Below are positions 1 through 12,504 of a stretch of DNA of 64,000 bases, piece by piece; the first letter of the stretch is position 1, and each line of letters begins with the position of its first letter. The position numbers and the translations under genes are program-made. This DNA is from Capra hircus (Eukaryota > Chordata > Mammalia > Artiodactyla > Bovidae): positions 81,438,594 through 81,502,593 of the forward strand of contig NC_030808.1 in assembly GCF_001704415.2 (NCBI RefSeq), read 5' to 3'. The notes beneath the pieces are model-generated. The model was not told the origin of the DNA, did no database searches, and saw nothing but the letters and a program-made list of their open reading frames with translations.

Positions 1-771
1 TCACAGACACATAATAAACTCATGTATCCTTTCCCTCACTTACTGAGGCAAATCAAAGTGCCCTTCCCATTAAATCTTTAGGGTTTCTATTGTCCTTTTT
101 TGATTTTCTTTCCTTCCTAGGCATGCGATCAATATTAATTTTTAAACATTATTTTACTGGATCAAAATTTTGTGGGAATACACCCCACATCTCCTCAGGG
201 AAGATCCCACTCCACTCTATAGTTTGACTTTCATTTGAAGAATTCTTCCACAGCGTCCAAAAAAAACAAGCAGTTTCTTTAGCAAGAATGGATTTTGCAA
301 TGGGGCATGAATTCAACCTCACTAGACTGAAACAAACTGAGCACCAAAATTTAAAATATGAAAATAAATACCTAAGAGAAATCAGTTCTTTTGCCTAGTG
401 AACAAAACAGCCTTCTTCTCATAACCACTGAAATGACAGTAGAGTGAGGATGGTCCACCAATTATATCAGTACCTTGGAAATTAACCCATTTACAACGTC
501 TTGGACAATCCAGATTTTGGATTAATGATACATTCTGTTAGCCTACACGTTTCATCCCATGGTACAAAACTAAAGGCATGATTGGCTGTGGTCACAGGGA
601 AACTCAAAGTGTCTGATTATTTTTTAATCCCAGTAGATTCAGGTTCTGATTCTGATTTATTCTCTTTTTTTCTCTCTCCTTACTTAGAACCTAGGCAGAA
701 TCAAAAGAAAAGACTCAAATTTCACAATTGCTAGGATTTGGTCTGAGAGTCAAAGAGCAGAATAAAAATGT
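1..771. other. Unique AT-rich DNA, no gene seen
   Basis: I recognise no repeat family, splice-flanked exon or RNA gene here. Stop codons are frequent in all frames. Confidence 0.5.
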
Positions 772-1020
772 ATTTGGGGAGAGGAAGGATAAATTAGGAC
801 TACAGGATTAACAGATATATACCAATATATATAAAATAGATAAATAATAAGGATTTACTATATAGCACAGGGAACTATACTCAATACCTTGTAATAGCCT
901 ATAATGGAAAAGTTTCTGAAAAAAAAATATAAAACTGAATCACTTATAAAAATATAAACCTGAAACTAACACAGTGTTGTGAATCAACTGTACAGCAATA
1001 CAAAATAAATTCAAAAAGAA
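772..1020 (+). mobile_element. L1 3' UTR fragment, artiodactyl type
   Basis: The stretch reads in the sense direction of an artiodactyl L1 3' UTR: 'tatagcacagggaact', then 'cctgaaactaacacag', then 'gtgaatcaactgtacagcaa' and an A-rich tail. Only the 3' end is present, so this is a 5'-truncated insertion. Antisense relatives of the same tail lie at 34090-34245 and 62235-62525. Family recognition is from memory; the subfamily is not certain. Confidence 0.75.
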
Positions 1021-1560
1021 TATATCCTGAAAAATCACCCTACATCAGCTCAAACAGATTGTCTTTATTATTTTGTACATGTTTCAATTAAAATAAATAT
1101 GATCACTGCTTTATTTGGGCTTCAAAAAATGTATTTAGCATACTCCTAAATAGGCCTGCCACTTTACTGGCTTTATTTAAAGTCTTTTCTCAACATGGCA
1201 GTATAATTTAATTAAGGGAAGGCGCTACAAAAAGAAAAGTTGAAAACTAAATTGCAGGCTAGGGATGGCTAAATTGAGAGTCAAGTGGTACCCTAGGCTT
1301 CCTGTTTTTCTGACTTCAAAATGTTTTAGGTAATTTTTCCTGACTACCGTGGGGCCCTCTAGTCTCTTTTAACTTTTCCACCTACGGTAGCTACATCATA
1401 CAGTTGTAAGGGGCTAAATTCCCAATGACAGCCCTGTTTTTATTATTTCTTTCTTATCAAGGTCAATGGATTATTTCACTTTAGGGAATGACCACCAATT
1501 GCTTTAAACATATGAGATAATATTGTAAAGGAACTAGAGTTATCCTTCCAATTAAGTCAT
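1021..1560. other. Unique DNA, no gene seen
   Basis: AT-rich sequence without recognisable repeats or coding signal. Confidence 0.4.
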
Positions 1561-1909
1561 TGCTATGGTCTAAATATGTCCCCCCTCAAATTCATATGCT
1601 GAAATCCTAACCCCCAAAGGTGATGCTATTAGTAAGTGGAGCCTCTGGGAGGTGCTCAGCTCATGAAGTTGGAGTTCTCATGAATGAGATCAGTGCCCTT
1701 AAAATAGAGGCTCCAGAGAGCTCCTTAGCCCCTTCCACCATGTGAGAATAAAATGAGAAGTCTGCCACTCAGAAGAGGGCCTTTATCCAACCATGCTGGC
1801 ACCTGATCTCAGATTCCCAGACTCCCGAATTGTGAGAAATAAATTTCTGTTGTTAAAAGGCACCCAGTCTGTAGCATTTTGTTACAGCAGCTGGTAAAGA
1901 TTAAGACAC
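1561..1909 (+). mobile_element. Solo LTR, ERVL-MaLR (MLT1A/B-like)
   Basis: The LTR starts with 'tgctatggtctaaatatgtc', continues through 'ttcatatgctgaaatcctaa', 'gggaggtgctcagctcatga' and 'cccttccaccatgtgaga', and carries the polyadenylation region 'gtgagaaataaatttctgtt' before ending near 'ttaagaca'. That order matches a MaLR-type MLT1 LTR in sense orientation. Internal sequence is absent, so it is a solo LTR. It is an ancient non-autonomous remnant with no coding capacity. Confidence 0.85.
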
Positions 1910-1911
1910 TC

Positions 1912-2980
1912 ACTCAGGAAACATACACTGAGCGTGTTCCAGACACTGTGTTACCATGCCATGGATGATGGAATAGAGACAATTTAGAAAGTCCTGCCTT
2001 CACGGAATATACAACTTAATGTGTCAGACAGGCAAGTAAACAAGTAACTAGAAAGTGAGGCAGAATTCAGAAAGGGTTTAAGAGCAGTGTGAGCCATGAC
2101 ACAACAGTGGGTGCAATAGCTGACTCTGATGGAGAATATCAGAGGAGAGACACTCAGCCAACAAAGTGCAATCTTGAAAGAAGAGCAAGAGTCATACCAG
2201 TGGGAAAAGGGCAGGGGATGAGGGAGGCAGAAGCGCCACTTGGAAGAAGGCATTCAGCCTTATCAAAGAGAATTTCATAAAGAGAATAATGGAAGGTAAG
2301 AATATAATGACATTTTCCAAGAATAGTAAGCAGTTTGGAGTAATTGGAGCAAAAGGTACATGGAGGGCAGTAATCAGCACAGCCATAACAATGTTGTTGT
2401 TCAGTCTCTAAGTTGTGTCTGATTCTTCACGACCCCACAGACTGCAACACGCCAGGCTCCTCTGTCCTCCACTGCCTCCTGGAGTTGGCTCAAATTTATG
2501 TCCACTGAGTGGGTGATGCTATCTAACCATCTTATGCTCTGCCATCTCCTTCTGCCTTTGCCTTTAATCTTTTCCAGCATCAGGGTTTTTTCCAATGAGT
2601 CAGCTCTTCACATCAGGTGGCCGAAGTATTAGAGCTTTAGCAGTAGTCCTTCCAGTGAAAACTCAGGGTTGATTTCCTTTAGGATTGACAGGTTTGATCT
2701 GCTTGTAGTCCAGGGGACTCTCAAGAGTCTTCTCCAGCAACACAGTTTGAAAGCATCAATTCTTCGGTACTCAGCTTTCTTCATGGTCCAACTCTCACAT
2801 GGGTACATGACTACTGGAAAAACCATAGCTTTGATTATAAGGAACTTTGTCAGCAAAGTCATGTCTTTGCTTTTAATATAGCTATAACTATAGAGTGGTG
2901 TCAAACCATGAAAGGTTTTTAACGCTAGACTAACAAGTCTCCTTTCTCTCATCAGAATAATTTGGCTTCTTAAAAAATTA
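1912..2980 (-). mobile_element. L2 LINE fragment (antisense), interrupted
   Basis: The start, 'ctcaggaaacatacactgag' followed by a 'ccttcacggaatatacaact' motif, matches the antisense 3' end of L2. Diverged L2-like sequence continues to about 2390 and resumes after the BovB fragment at 2892 ('gtcaaaccatgaaagg'). L2 is ancient; the BovB fragment landed inside it. Confidence 0.6.
2393..2879 (-). mobile_element. BovB (RTE) LINE 3' fragment, antisense
   Basis: The complement encodes the C-terminal part of the BovB protein (for example residues [15 protein letters not shown] and RRLLRVPWT on the minus strand at 2629-2952). It ends on the left in the tail 'tgttgttgttcagtctctaa'. It is 5'-truncated and flanked by an imperfect 12-bp duplication, 'agccataacaat' (2381-2392) and 'agctataactat' (2880-2891), which supports a single retrotransposition into the surrounding L2. 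Confidence 0.9.
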
Positions 2981-3090
2981 CTAATTACTTGTCAACGGTA
3001 AGAAAACTTCCTATGCAAAAACCATGAGAATTAAAATGAGAAAAATATATAGCCTTTGAAATTATGCTATCACATTAAATAATGTGTAGA

Positions 3091-4346
3091 AGTCAAGCAG
3101 GCCTTAGAAAGTATTACTACGAACAAAGCTAGCGGAGGTGATAGAATTCCAGCTGAGCTATTTCAAATCCTGGAAGTTGATGCTGTGAAAGTGCTACACT
3201 CAATATGCCAGCAAATTTGGAAAACTCAGCAGTGGCCACAGGACTGGACAAGGTCAGTTTTCATTCCAATGCCAAAGAATGCTCAAACTACCGCACAATT
3301 GCACTCATCTCACACACTAGTAAAGTAATGCTCAAAATTCTCCAAGCCGGGCTTCAGCCAATACGTGAACCGTGAACTTCCAGATGTTCAAGCTGGTTTT
3401 AGAAAAGGCAGAGGAACCAGAGATCAAATTGCCAACATCTGCTGGATCATCGAAAAAGCAAGAGAGTTCCAGAAAAGCATCTATTTCTGCTTGATTGACT
3501 ATGCCAAAGGCTTTGACTGTGTGGATCACAATAAACTGTGGAAAATTCTGAAAAAGATGGGAATACCAGACCACCTGACCTGTCTCTTGAGAAACCTATA
3601 TGCAGGTCAGGAAGCAACAGTTAGAACTGGACATGGAACAACAGACTGGTTCCAAATAGGAAAAGGAGTACGGCAAGGCTGTATATTGTCACCCTGCTTA
3701 TTTAACTTCTATGCAGAGTACATCATGAGAAATGCAGGGCTGGAAGAAGCACAAGCTGGAATCAAGACTGCCGGGAGAAATCTCAATAACCTCAGATATG
3801 CAGATGACACCACCCTTGCGGCAGAAAGTGAAGAGGAACCAAAAAGTGAAAGAGGAGAGTGAAAAAGTTGGCTTAAAGCTCAACATTCAGAAAACGAAGA
3901 TCATGGCATCTGGTCCCATCACTTCATGGGAAATAGATGGGGAAACAGTGGAAACAGTGGCTGACTTTATTTTTCTGGGCTCCAAAATCACTGCAGATGG
4001 TGACTGCAGCCATGAAATTAAAAGACGCTTACTCCTTGAAAGGAAAGTTATGACCAACCTAGATAGTATATTCAAAAGCAGAGACATTACTTTGCCAACA
4101 AGGGTCTGTCTAGTCAAGGCTATGGTTTTTCCAGTGGTCATGGATGGATATGAGAGTCGGACTGTGAAGAAAGCTGAGCACCGAAGAATTGATGCTTTTG
4201 AACTGTGGTGTTGGAGAAGACTCTTGAGAGTCCCTTGGACTGCAAGGAGATCCAACCAGTCCATTCTAAAGGAGATCAGTCCTGGGTGTTCTTTGGAAGG
4301 ACTGATGCTAAAGCTGAAACTCCAATACTTTGGTCACCTCATGTGA
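3091..4346 (+). pseudogene. BovB reverse transcriptase pseudogene
   Basis: This once encoded the RTE-clade reverse transcriptase that copies BovB RNA at a nicked target in the nucleus. The reading frame 3365-3862 keeps the fingers and palm: QAGFRKGRGTRDQ, then LIDYAKGFD (first catalytic Asp block), GVRQGCILSPCLFN, and YADD at about 3796-3807 (catalytic Asp pair). A 14-bp gap near 3846, relative to the copy at 47566-48510, shifts the frame. The C-terminal part then continues in the frame of 3732-4346 and ends at a TGA at 4344-4346, where the 43.9-kb copy has CGA. Compared with the remembered consensus there is also about a 16-bp deletion near 3273 and a 1-bp gain near 3357. With no endonuclease domain and several lesions it cannot be functional. 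Confidence 0.9.
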
Positions 4347-4557
4347 AGAGCTGACTCACTGGAAAAGACCCTGATGCTGGGAGGGATTGGGGGCAGGAGG
4401 AGAAGGGGTCAACAGAGGATGAGATGGCTAGATGGCATCACTGACTTGATGGACATGAGTTTGGGTGAATTCCAGGAGTTGGTGATGGACAGGGAGGCCT
4501 GGTGTGCTGTGATTCATGGGGTCATAAAGAGTCGGACACGACTGAGCGACTGAACTG
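3091..4557 (+). mobile_element. BovB (RTE) LINE, 5'-truncated, about 1.47 kb
   Basis: This is the longest BovB copy in the window. It begins just upstream of the reverse-transcriptase region and runs to the family 3' end 'cgactgagcgactgaactga'. The 5' UTR, endonuclease domain and N-terminal part are missing, the usual result of incomplete reverse transcription. The 3' end is shared with Bov-A/Bov-tA SINEs, which are known to use BovB machinery. I could not find a convincing target-site duplication. Confidence 0.95.
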
Positions 4558-7500
4558 ATATATCTTATTAGCAAAAGAACATTTTTTGAGGGAATAAAAT
4601 TGAGGCAGAGTTTTCCTTAAGTCATTCACTGGCACAAACACATTTTTCAGAGCCACTTCCAGAAATCTGACAGTAGATAGAAAGAAATAAACATCCTGGC
4701 CTTTTAGCAAAAAGGGGCATACCACAGGAAATCAACGTACTGAAATGTACTGAGAACATCATCTAAGGGCTTATGATGATTTCATATATTGCTATTTATA
4801 ATAAAACCAGCTACAAAATTTTCAGAGCTAGTGCAAAACGAAAACGGAAGACCTCTGTTCAAGAACTAGTAAGAATTTCAAGATAGAGACAGTAGAGCAT
4901 AAAACCAAAAGCAAGGACCCAGGCCAAGTGCCCCATGAAGCTGGCCTGACTGCCAATTCTAACTTTTAATGATAATCCAATATGATAATCCAATTAGTTT
5001 CCACAGCCTGATATGTGTATAACAGCTCTCATATTCAAGTGTGAACTTTCAGCACCAATTTACCCCCCAGAATTTATCCCATCCCCACCAATCTGCTTTC
5101 CTCTCCACCTTCCCTAGCAATGGTGGCTACAAGAGAGCTCTTCTCATAGATGTGCTAACTTCTTCACCTGGTTTTATAATGCTGTTCTGCTCACTGAAAA
5201 CTCAGGCTTTCTCTTCATAATCTTTTATGCTGAAAATTTACCTTCTTCATAAAGTCTTCTACCATAAAGGAGGTGAGGTAGTAACTTCTCAACCACATCT
5301 AGCACTGAATTGACGTATTGTTTAGGCTACTATTTACGCAGTGTCAAGTGTAGCTGCCACTGCTGCTGCCAATACTGATGATGTGGTTGACTGCGTGTGT
5401 ATGGTGCTGGGCACTTTAAGTCCTGAAAATTAATCAGTGGATGATCCTGTTGCTATCTGATTTCCTCGTTTTCTTAAATTTTACTCCTATTCGTCAGCGT
5501 ATTAACACCTCCCCCAAAGAAAAAACAAAGGGAGGAAGGGGCAGAAATCACCCAGGTCAGACAATTTTGCTACTTGTCAATAGGGCTGGAAAGAAAACAT
5601 TGTTAATGACTTAAAAAACAAGGATTTAAAACAATCACTTAATTACAGCTCCCATATTATCTGTGCATTTTGCTTATTCTCCCTGACATTCAGTGGATAA
5701 ATTGACCATTAGGTTTATCTATAATCAATAAATCAGTTATCTTAGTCAATAAAATCGGAGAAGACAGCATTTTTTTTTTTAATTGCATTCGTACAAACAC
5801 ATAGACTTAGCTGTCAATAGGAAAAACTGAAACAGATCATTTACTGTAGCTGTGAATTCTGCTCAACAGGTTGACATGTATATTATACTGAGCCTGTGTT
5901 TTGTGCATGGTATTCATAGAGCTTCAGACAAGACCCTCCTGTGGCTCTGAACCTGAATTTGGTTCAGTACTGTCTGAGTGGGGTTAATTTGTTTACACTT
6001 CACCAATTTTAGAACTGCAGCAGACGTAAAGTCAGATACTCTGAACTGATTTGAAATAAACTCTTTGGATTAGATTATTCCTATTTGCTTTAGCTCAATT
6101 GGAATTATTTCAGTCTACTAACAATTTCAAAAGCTCTGTATATGGAGCTGAAGTTTGGGACATGGTTTATCTTTTTCTCCCTTTTTGCCTTTTTATCTTT
6201 GATTTGAGGAGACCATATACCTTCATCTGGTACATATGAGAAGGAAGGTCTTTCTTTTTACATGCAGAACATCTATTTAGTACCTCAGGACATTCTGCCT
6301 CCTGAGCCACAGCTTAACAGCATTAGCAAAAGCAGTTCAGCCAGAGGGGAATTGAACAGCAGCTGAGTCAGTCTAATAATTTACACTGGGGAAAGCCCTT
6401 GGAATTCAGAGGCACATTGCCCAGCTGGAGAGACAAATCTAATCTCTGCTAATGATGTTCCTCCCTCTCTTTCTTATCAGGGCTGGGCTTTTTACACATG
6501 CGCACATAATTACGTATGCACATTCGGAGTCTAGTGAAGCCAAACAACACAGCACCCAGGATTAAATTACACAGTAAGACTTCCAGGCATCATCTGGCCT
6601 CTACAACCTGTCTAATAAATGCTGTCCATGGTTCACACACTGTGGAGCTGTGAAAGAGTGTAAGAGTTCAAAAATATATACAGCTACATCTTAAAATTCA
6701 AAAGTGATAATATTATGGTGATATTATAAAAAGTGATAATATATTACAATATCATTTGAGATAATATAGTAAGCTTGACTTCTTAAATACTTAAATACAT
6801 ATTAGGAAACAGACACATGGATTTTGTTCTAAAAAGGACTATTTGACAAAATAGGCTATTGTCAAAATATTTTGTTAAAATAGGCTATTGACAAAAATGC
6901 ACGCAGTACAATAGGTAAACAGGTGAAGGAAAAACAGTAATACAATGTCAAAAAGAAAACCCCACCAAGGTGAAAAATAGTAGGCAAAAATAATTTAACA
7001 ACTGTAAAGACGGTTCACAAATTTGGACCAGAGCTTTCTGTGGATCAAAGTAAGGAGAGACACGATATTTATAAAAGAAAAACACACCAATTGTTGAGGA
7101 TAAGCAGTTATTACACTACTAAGACCTGTGGACGTTTTCCTTCCACAGATTTGTACAAAACAATGAACAGTCTCAACATCTTCAAAGTAACTACAGCAGC
7201 ATTTCTTAGACGATTTTTAGAGCACCTCTCCATTCAAGGTAAGATTCCTAAGAATTCCAGAAAAGCAATACTTACAGTAAGAGATTCCAAGGAAATAGCT
7301 GAAATTTTGATTTAATGGAGAAGAGGATTGACTCCAACTCCTTCAGGAAATCTTCCCCTGATCACTACTGATCATAAACTTTTCAAAACACTGAACAGCT
7401 AAGAACTCCAGGTTCTATTTTTTGGCAAGAACCTGGAATGAGAACATTCTGAGTTTTCACGTGAGGCGTAAACCCATAAGCTTTAAGAATCAACCAAGGA

Positions 7501-8804
7501 GGAGAAAATTCAGGAATCTGGTCAGAATTGTGCCTCAAAACCTCATTTCCACATGGAGGTGGGCCAAGAAAAATAAACCTGACCATGTGGTGATTTATTT
7601 TTTATTATAATGCACAATGTTCTTCCCATTCTGATGAACTTGTACATTTTGCAATATTTTTAATAACTTTTTTACATAGAACCCTTAGCAAATAGTATCA
7701 ATTATTTTAAATAAAGAGGGAAGCAATTTAATAGTTAATACCTCGTCTGCTTTACTGAAGTAAGTGGGGAGTGGTGGGGTTGCGAGTCACCATCTGGGGC
7801 TATAAATTATAAGCCTGCTGCACGGTAATGGACAGAGGGCTGATCTGTGAAGCTCCCCTAGGAGAAGCTATCTATCAGCATGGCCATCCAGACGAGGGGC
7901 TGAAGGACAGGGCGGCTTCCAGCCCAGACAAGGGCTACAGCAGAAGGATACAGTACAGTCAGATTTTCAAAGGCAACCCTTAAACACCCCCACCCTCAAA
8001 CCAAATTTCCGAAATAAGAAAATTATACAGAAATTTCTCACACTTTAAACACTGGCAATTAGAGGGGGAATTTAGGATTCAAGACGCTCAGGGGGAAAAT
8101 GTCTTCAAGTAAGAGAGAACAAACGAGATGTTCAGAGCTGCTTCATCTATTTTTAATGAACTTACAAATATGTCTCCAAAAGAAAGAGGTGACACTATTT
8201 ACCAGAATGAAAACTGAGATACTAACCCAGCAAGAAGCAGCTACGGGACTGTGCAAGCATGTGCCTGTATAGACTCGCACGGCCCCCAAGCCTGGCGCCC
8301 TGGTGGCTGAGGAGTCTCTTCTGCCTTGTACTGCAAACTAAGGGCTTAGCTGCTTTGGACGATTTCCTCCCAATCATTTCAAAGATGATATAAGCAGGTG
8401 AAAAGAAGACGGAAGACAGGAATGATACTAACAAGAAGGAAAACAGTGTAGAAAGTCGTTTATAAAAATAATCAGAAAATTACAAGTCGAAAGAAAAACG
8501 TACAGTTAGGATACTTTCTGAGGCCTTACATTAAGCCTTAAAGGGCTCCTGAGCTCATCCTTACTGAATTCAAGTTACAAGTGCTAAAGCCACCGGGTTT
8601 TTTGGTAAGGTGCTTGAACACCTAAAGCTTAGACCTGTCACATCTGCTAAGATATTCAAGGACTTTTATAGATATTCTCACATCAGTTCTTACCACACAG
8701 ATCTGAGAAAGGCACTCATTAGATTCGCCGCCAAAATCACAAAACTAAACCCCCAAACTCCCATATCTGTAAGGAAGAGGTCACTTAGATATTGTCTACT
8801 CAGC
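4558..8804. other. Largest repeat-poor block; no gene identified
   Basis: Over 4.2 kb I recognise no transposon. Reading frames reach at most about 90 codons (7040-7315, plus) and show no domain or splice context, so I do not call them genes. The part from about 5800 to 6560 has mixed composition and many TAAT/ATTA cores, and could be conserved non-coding DNA. A short direct repeat with dyad symmetry lies at 6844-6894. Confidence 0.45.
6844..6894. repeat. Short direct repeat with dyad symmetry
   Basis: The 14-mer 'aaaataggctattg' occurs at 6848-6861 and 6877-6890. The first copy is flanked by 'ttgaca' and 'tgtcaa', so it can also fold on itself. No function is implied. Confidence 0.6.
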
Positions 8805-9750
8805 TCCTTCACTGAGTCAACAAATGCTTTAATCACTCCGGGTGCTGGGTCTGTGTTAAGCAGTAAGGACAACGCAAGATGAACTGGGGGCTTCCCTGGT
8901 GGTTCAGTGGTAAAGAATCTGCCTGCCAGTGTAGGAAACAAAGGTTCTATCCCTGGTCTGGGAAGATCCCACTAGCAACTGAAATTGAGCACCACAACTG
9001 CTAAGCCAACGTGCCTAGAGCCCCATGCTCCACAATAAGAGAAGCCACTGCAATGAGAAGCCCATGCCTGGCAACTAGAGAGTAGGTCCCCCCGAACCCT
9101 TCAACTAGAGAAAAAGCCTAAGCAGCAGCAAAGACCCAGAACAGCCAAAAATAAACAAATAAGTAAATGGAAGAAAAATATTTTTTTTTTTACTAAAATG
9201 ATGAACTTCACACTAGATTCCTGCTCTGGAGGAACTTAACAGTTTAACAGAGGAGAAACATAGGAATAGATGATTAATATATAATATGAGAAGTTCTCTG
9301 AAGGAGATGGATACAAATTTTTGAAATACAAAGAAGGGAAAACTGCTGTCCAGGAAGAATAAAGAAGAGGTGTGTGAGTCAGAGAAACAGGCATGTGTAC
9401 AGATATGGAGGCATGAAAGAAACCAGGCTATTATTTAGGGAGAGGGAGAAATGTCAGCCAGGTTGGTGGGAAGTGCTGAGAGATGTAGAAGATAGGGCTG
9501 GAAAAAACAGATTAGAGAATCTGTGTTCCCCCTATGGGCAAAGAAGTAGAAGTGAAGGGAAGTGACATGATGAGATATGAAAGATGATTCTGTTTAAGGG
9601 TGAAGAGGGAAGGACGGAGAATGGGATAAACCTGCTGTAGGGAGGATGGAAAGCATCTGAGAGATATTTAGAAGGCAGAATTGATAGGATATAGTGACTG
9701 CTGGATGTGATGGGGAAAGGGTTTTCCAGTGGGGCAGACTAGATTCTGTC
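8805..9750 (-). mobile_element. L2 LINE fragment, antisense, split by a SINE
   Basis: The left part, 'gagtcaacaaatgctttaat' then 'gggtgctgggtctgtgttaa', is the antisense L2 3' end. After the CHR SINE it resumes with 'cctgctctggaggaacttaa' and, further on, 'aagtgacatgatgagatatg' and 'gaaggcagaattgataggat', which match internal antisense L2. The length is about 640 bp without the inserted SINE. Confidence 0.75.
8886..9192 (+). mobile_element. CHR-type tRNA-derived SINE, sense
   Basis: A tRNA-like head, 'cttccctggtggttcagtgg' with 'ggttctatccctgg' in the B-box region, is followed by the CHR body ('aactgctaagccaacgtgcc', 'gagaagccactgcaatgaga') and an A-rich tail 'ccaaaaataaacaaataag'. It is near full length and sits inside the L2. 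Confidence 0.85.
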
Positions 9751-11714
9751 ACTGATCAGGTAGAAAAGTCCCAGTCAGGGACCTGCAGTGAGGAGGGAAC
9801 GAGCTAGGGTTTATATTTTACAGACTCTACTGGGCAAGGCAGTTGGAAAAGAAAGAAGGAAGTGGCTAAACTGAAACTGGGACAAAGGGCTACAAATATT
9901 GTTGGAGAGACAAATATGATAGGAAAGTTTCATATAATTATTATAGTCAGCTCAGGAGAGTTATAAAATTCATGGGCTCAACTTCATCCTTAGCCCTTTG
10001 ACGAGTATTAGCTCTTTCTCCAGGGTTATTTCATCATTGTTGTTTGTCTCTTTCACGTACCTCTTGAATCTACGGCCTAGCTCCTTACCTTCCCCCACAC
10101 CACACACCCATACACACATGAATAATCTCCTTCTGTCCGTCCCTCAACCTAAGCATGTTCCTTTCTTCAAAACCCTCTGTCTTCTGTGAGCCACTTTTGA
10201 GACCTCCTCAAAAGATCAGTGGTGGCTAAAGGATGTAACAGCAAACACAGATAACAAGCTACTTGTTTTATTTACGGCTAAATCCATTTCCTCATTAGCT
10301 CTTTATACATTTATTGTTTCATTCATTTATTTAAACTCTAAGTCATTTGAATAGAACACGACTTCTGAATTTTAATCATCATCAAAAATTAGGGCTGCCT
10401 AATGTGGGCAACACTGTTTCAAGGCTTTTTCGAGAAGCTACTATTTTCATGAATATCACAGTATATTTTGCCTTGACCTGGAAAACATAGGCGCCCAGAG
10501 AAAATGATTCTGATTCCACATAATCTGGAAGAAACAGAAATGATGACTGCACAATATATGGAAGTTACTACTGCAATTCTACAAAACTTTCCTGAGTGCC
10601 AGGTGCATGCTGGGCGCTGTACTGTGCTTCTTAGGAGCCACATGTGGATATAAAGGCCTAAAGAGGGCATCCTCTTTATCTTTTGGCTTGCCTTACATAT
10701 TTCATGGTAAGATGGTCTCTTCTTTTCAGAACTCAAGTCAGATAGGCGAGATAGCCATAAACACATATGAAAGCAGGCCATGATACACGCCTAAAATAGA
10801 GAGGTATAAAGCACTGCAAGATAATAATCTGCTTTTGAGGAACAAGAGTCTGGTCATCTATCTTTATAAGGATATGAGACCAAAAGTTTGAAAACTGGAA
10901 AGATGTCTTCTCACTGATGTATCTGAAAAGTCTTCAAGAAATATTTTTGAATCCACACCTGGAAAGATATTAAGAATAGCCCATGGGATCACAGGCCCAA
11001 GGCTGCTGCCAGGCCCTGTTTCTAAGGCTGCTGGTTATTTTTTGGAATAGATAGCATTGGTGGTCAAGGCTTTACATCACACCATTTCCAGTACTTCAAG
11101 ACCCTCTCGGAATCTATCAGCTTCTCCCATCATAGCTTGTCGGTGTTCAGTCCTCTTCATTACCACCCCCTTTTCCCACATAAGGCATACATTTTCACAG
11201 AACAAAAGACTGTAGATTCCCTTTAAGTGCAGTCCTTCCAGAAGGCAGGGAGAGGCCAGGCAATCTTTCAAAGTCCCCTGGCATATGGGCAGGCTCTACT
11301 CCCATCTCATCCACATTGCCACTGACAGGCCTGGGACCAAAGCCTGACAGGAATATAAAAAAGCCCCTGGCTCCAGTCCACTCCACAGCCCTCATGTCAG
11401 GCAGAAAAATGCGTTTTTGTATCTTTTTGGTCACATGACTTCTTAGATATAAGAACCAGACTGATGACTTCGTTTTCCCTCCTCTAAAAAGGAAAGAAAA
11501 AAAAAAAGTCCTATTTAAAGCAGGGAATTTCTCATGAAGCTTTAAGACAAGATTTAGATTTTCTCCACCAAAATCAAAATAAGTTTACCTATAGTAGAAT
11601 ATAAACATTTGCTATGCTAAAATATGCTGTGTCTAAAGCATTTATACACTGCATAATAGCATTTAATGCTATTCAGCACTTATGACTTCAGTAATTTTGC
11701 AGTTTAATGATTTG
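9751..11714. other. Mostly unique DNA, no gene seen
   Basis: There is no convincing exon. A short patch near 10590-10650 ('gagtgccaggtgcatgctgg') resembles the 3' end of an antisense L2/MIR-type element but is too short to call. Confidence 0.4.
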
Positions 11715-11880
11715 GAAAGAAGTTACCAGGAGTCAGGAGTCCCAGCTGTGTCTTAAATTAGTTGTCTGGCCATGGGCAAGTCACCTAGCTTATCTAGGCC
11801 TCAATTTCCTTATCTGCAAACTGAAGAAATTGGACTAGAATGGTCTCTAAGGTCCCTTTGAGCAACTGAAAAAGTATTCT
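11715..11880 (+). mobile_element. MIR SINE, sense
   Basis: It shows the MIR core and 3' region in order: 'ggagtcccagctgtg', 'ggccatgggcaagtcacc', 'cctcaatttccttatctgca', then 'gaatggtctctaaggtccct'. Confidence 0.85.
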
Positions 11881-12504
11881 GTGAATACAAGGACTCAGAA
11901 CAATCCAACAATGGAAAAGCTTTATCTCAAAACTGATTCACTCTTCCCATCACTGGAAATGCTGAATGTATCAGAGAAATTATAATATTCCTGCTTTGGT
12001 ACAGGATTGAACCAAATGACCTCTCTTACGTCTTTCAATTAGAAGAGTCTGTCATTTTACAAATTAGTTCTAGAGACCATAAGACAACCAGAGAATGAAA
12101 TTAATTCAATAGGAAAGGAGGGGGAGGGGAACACCATCTTCTGGATACAGTAAATGTTTGCTGTTATATTAACAGAGCAATTGACAGGGATAGCAAGTCA
12201 TCGTGCAGCTAACAGGTACTGTTTGTCTTGGGCCAGGTTGCTAGGTGGTGTAAATAACTCTGCAAACACAACATCCAGCAATGAAAAGGTCTAAATGCCT
12301 TCAGTCACTCCAAAGTGAGCATACAGGGTTTCGTCACGTAAAATCTTCTCACTGCCAGTCAGAAAAACTAAGGGAGGAAGGGAGGAGGATCAGAAAGGGC
12401 TCTCCTTTGTTTGGGGGCAGACAGACACTTCATACACTGGTGTGCTCCACTGGTCCACCTTCTGTTTGTTTGCCTGTTTTTTAACGTTTAAAAAAGTTAA
12501 TTGA
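11881..12504. other. Unique DNA, no gene seen
   Basis: No recognisable repeat. A 67-codon open frame at 12281-12484 has no supporting features. Confidence 0.4.

Noticed and set aside
1561..1909. Proviral insertion with coding sequence
   Set aside because: Only an LTR is present; no gag, pol or env-like sequence lies next to it. The same holds for the LTRs at 47.1, 48.7, 49.7 and 61.7 kb.
3365..4346. Possible host gene with a reverse-transcriptase domain
   Set aside because: It is a BovB LINE fragment: 5'-truncated, with a frameshift and a premature stop, ending in the BovB 3' terminus, with further copies in the same window.
8886..9192. tRNA gene
   Set aside because: The tRNA-like head lies in a SINE and lacks a full cloverleaf; CHR and Bov-tA heads are tRNA-derived but not functional tRNAs.
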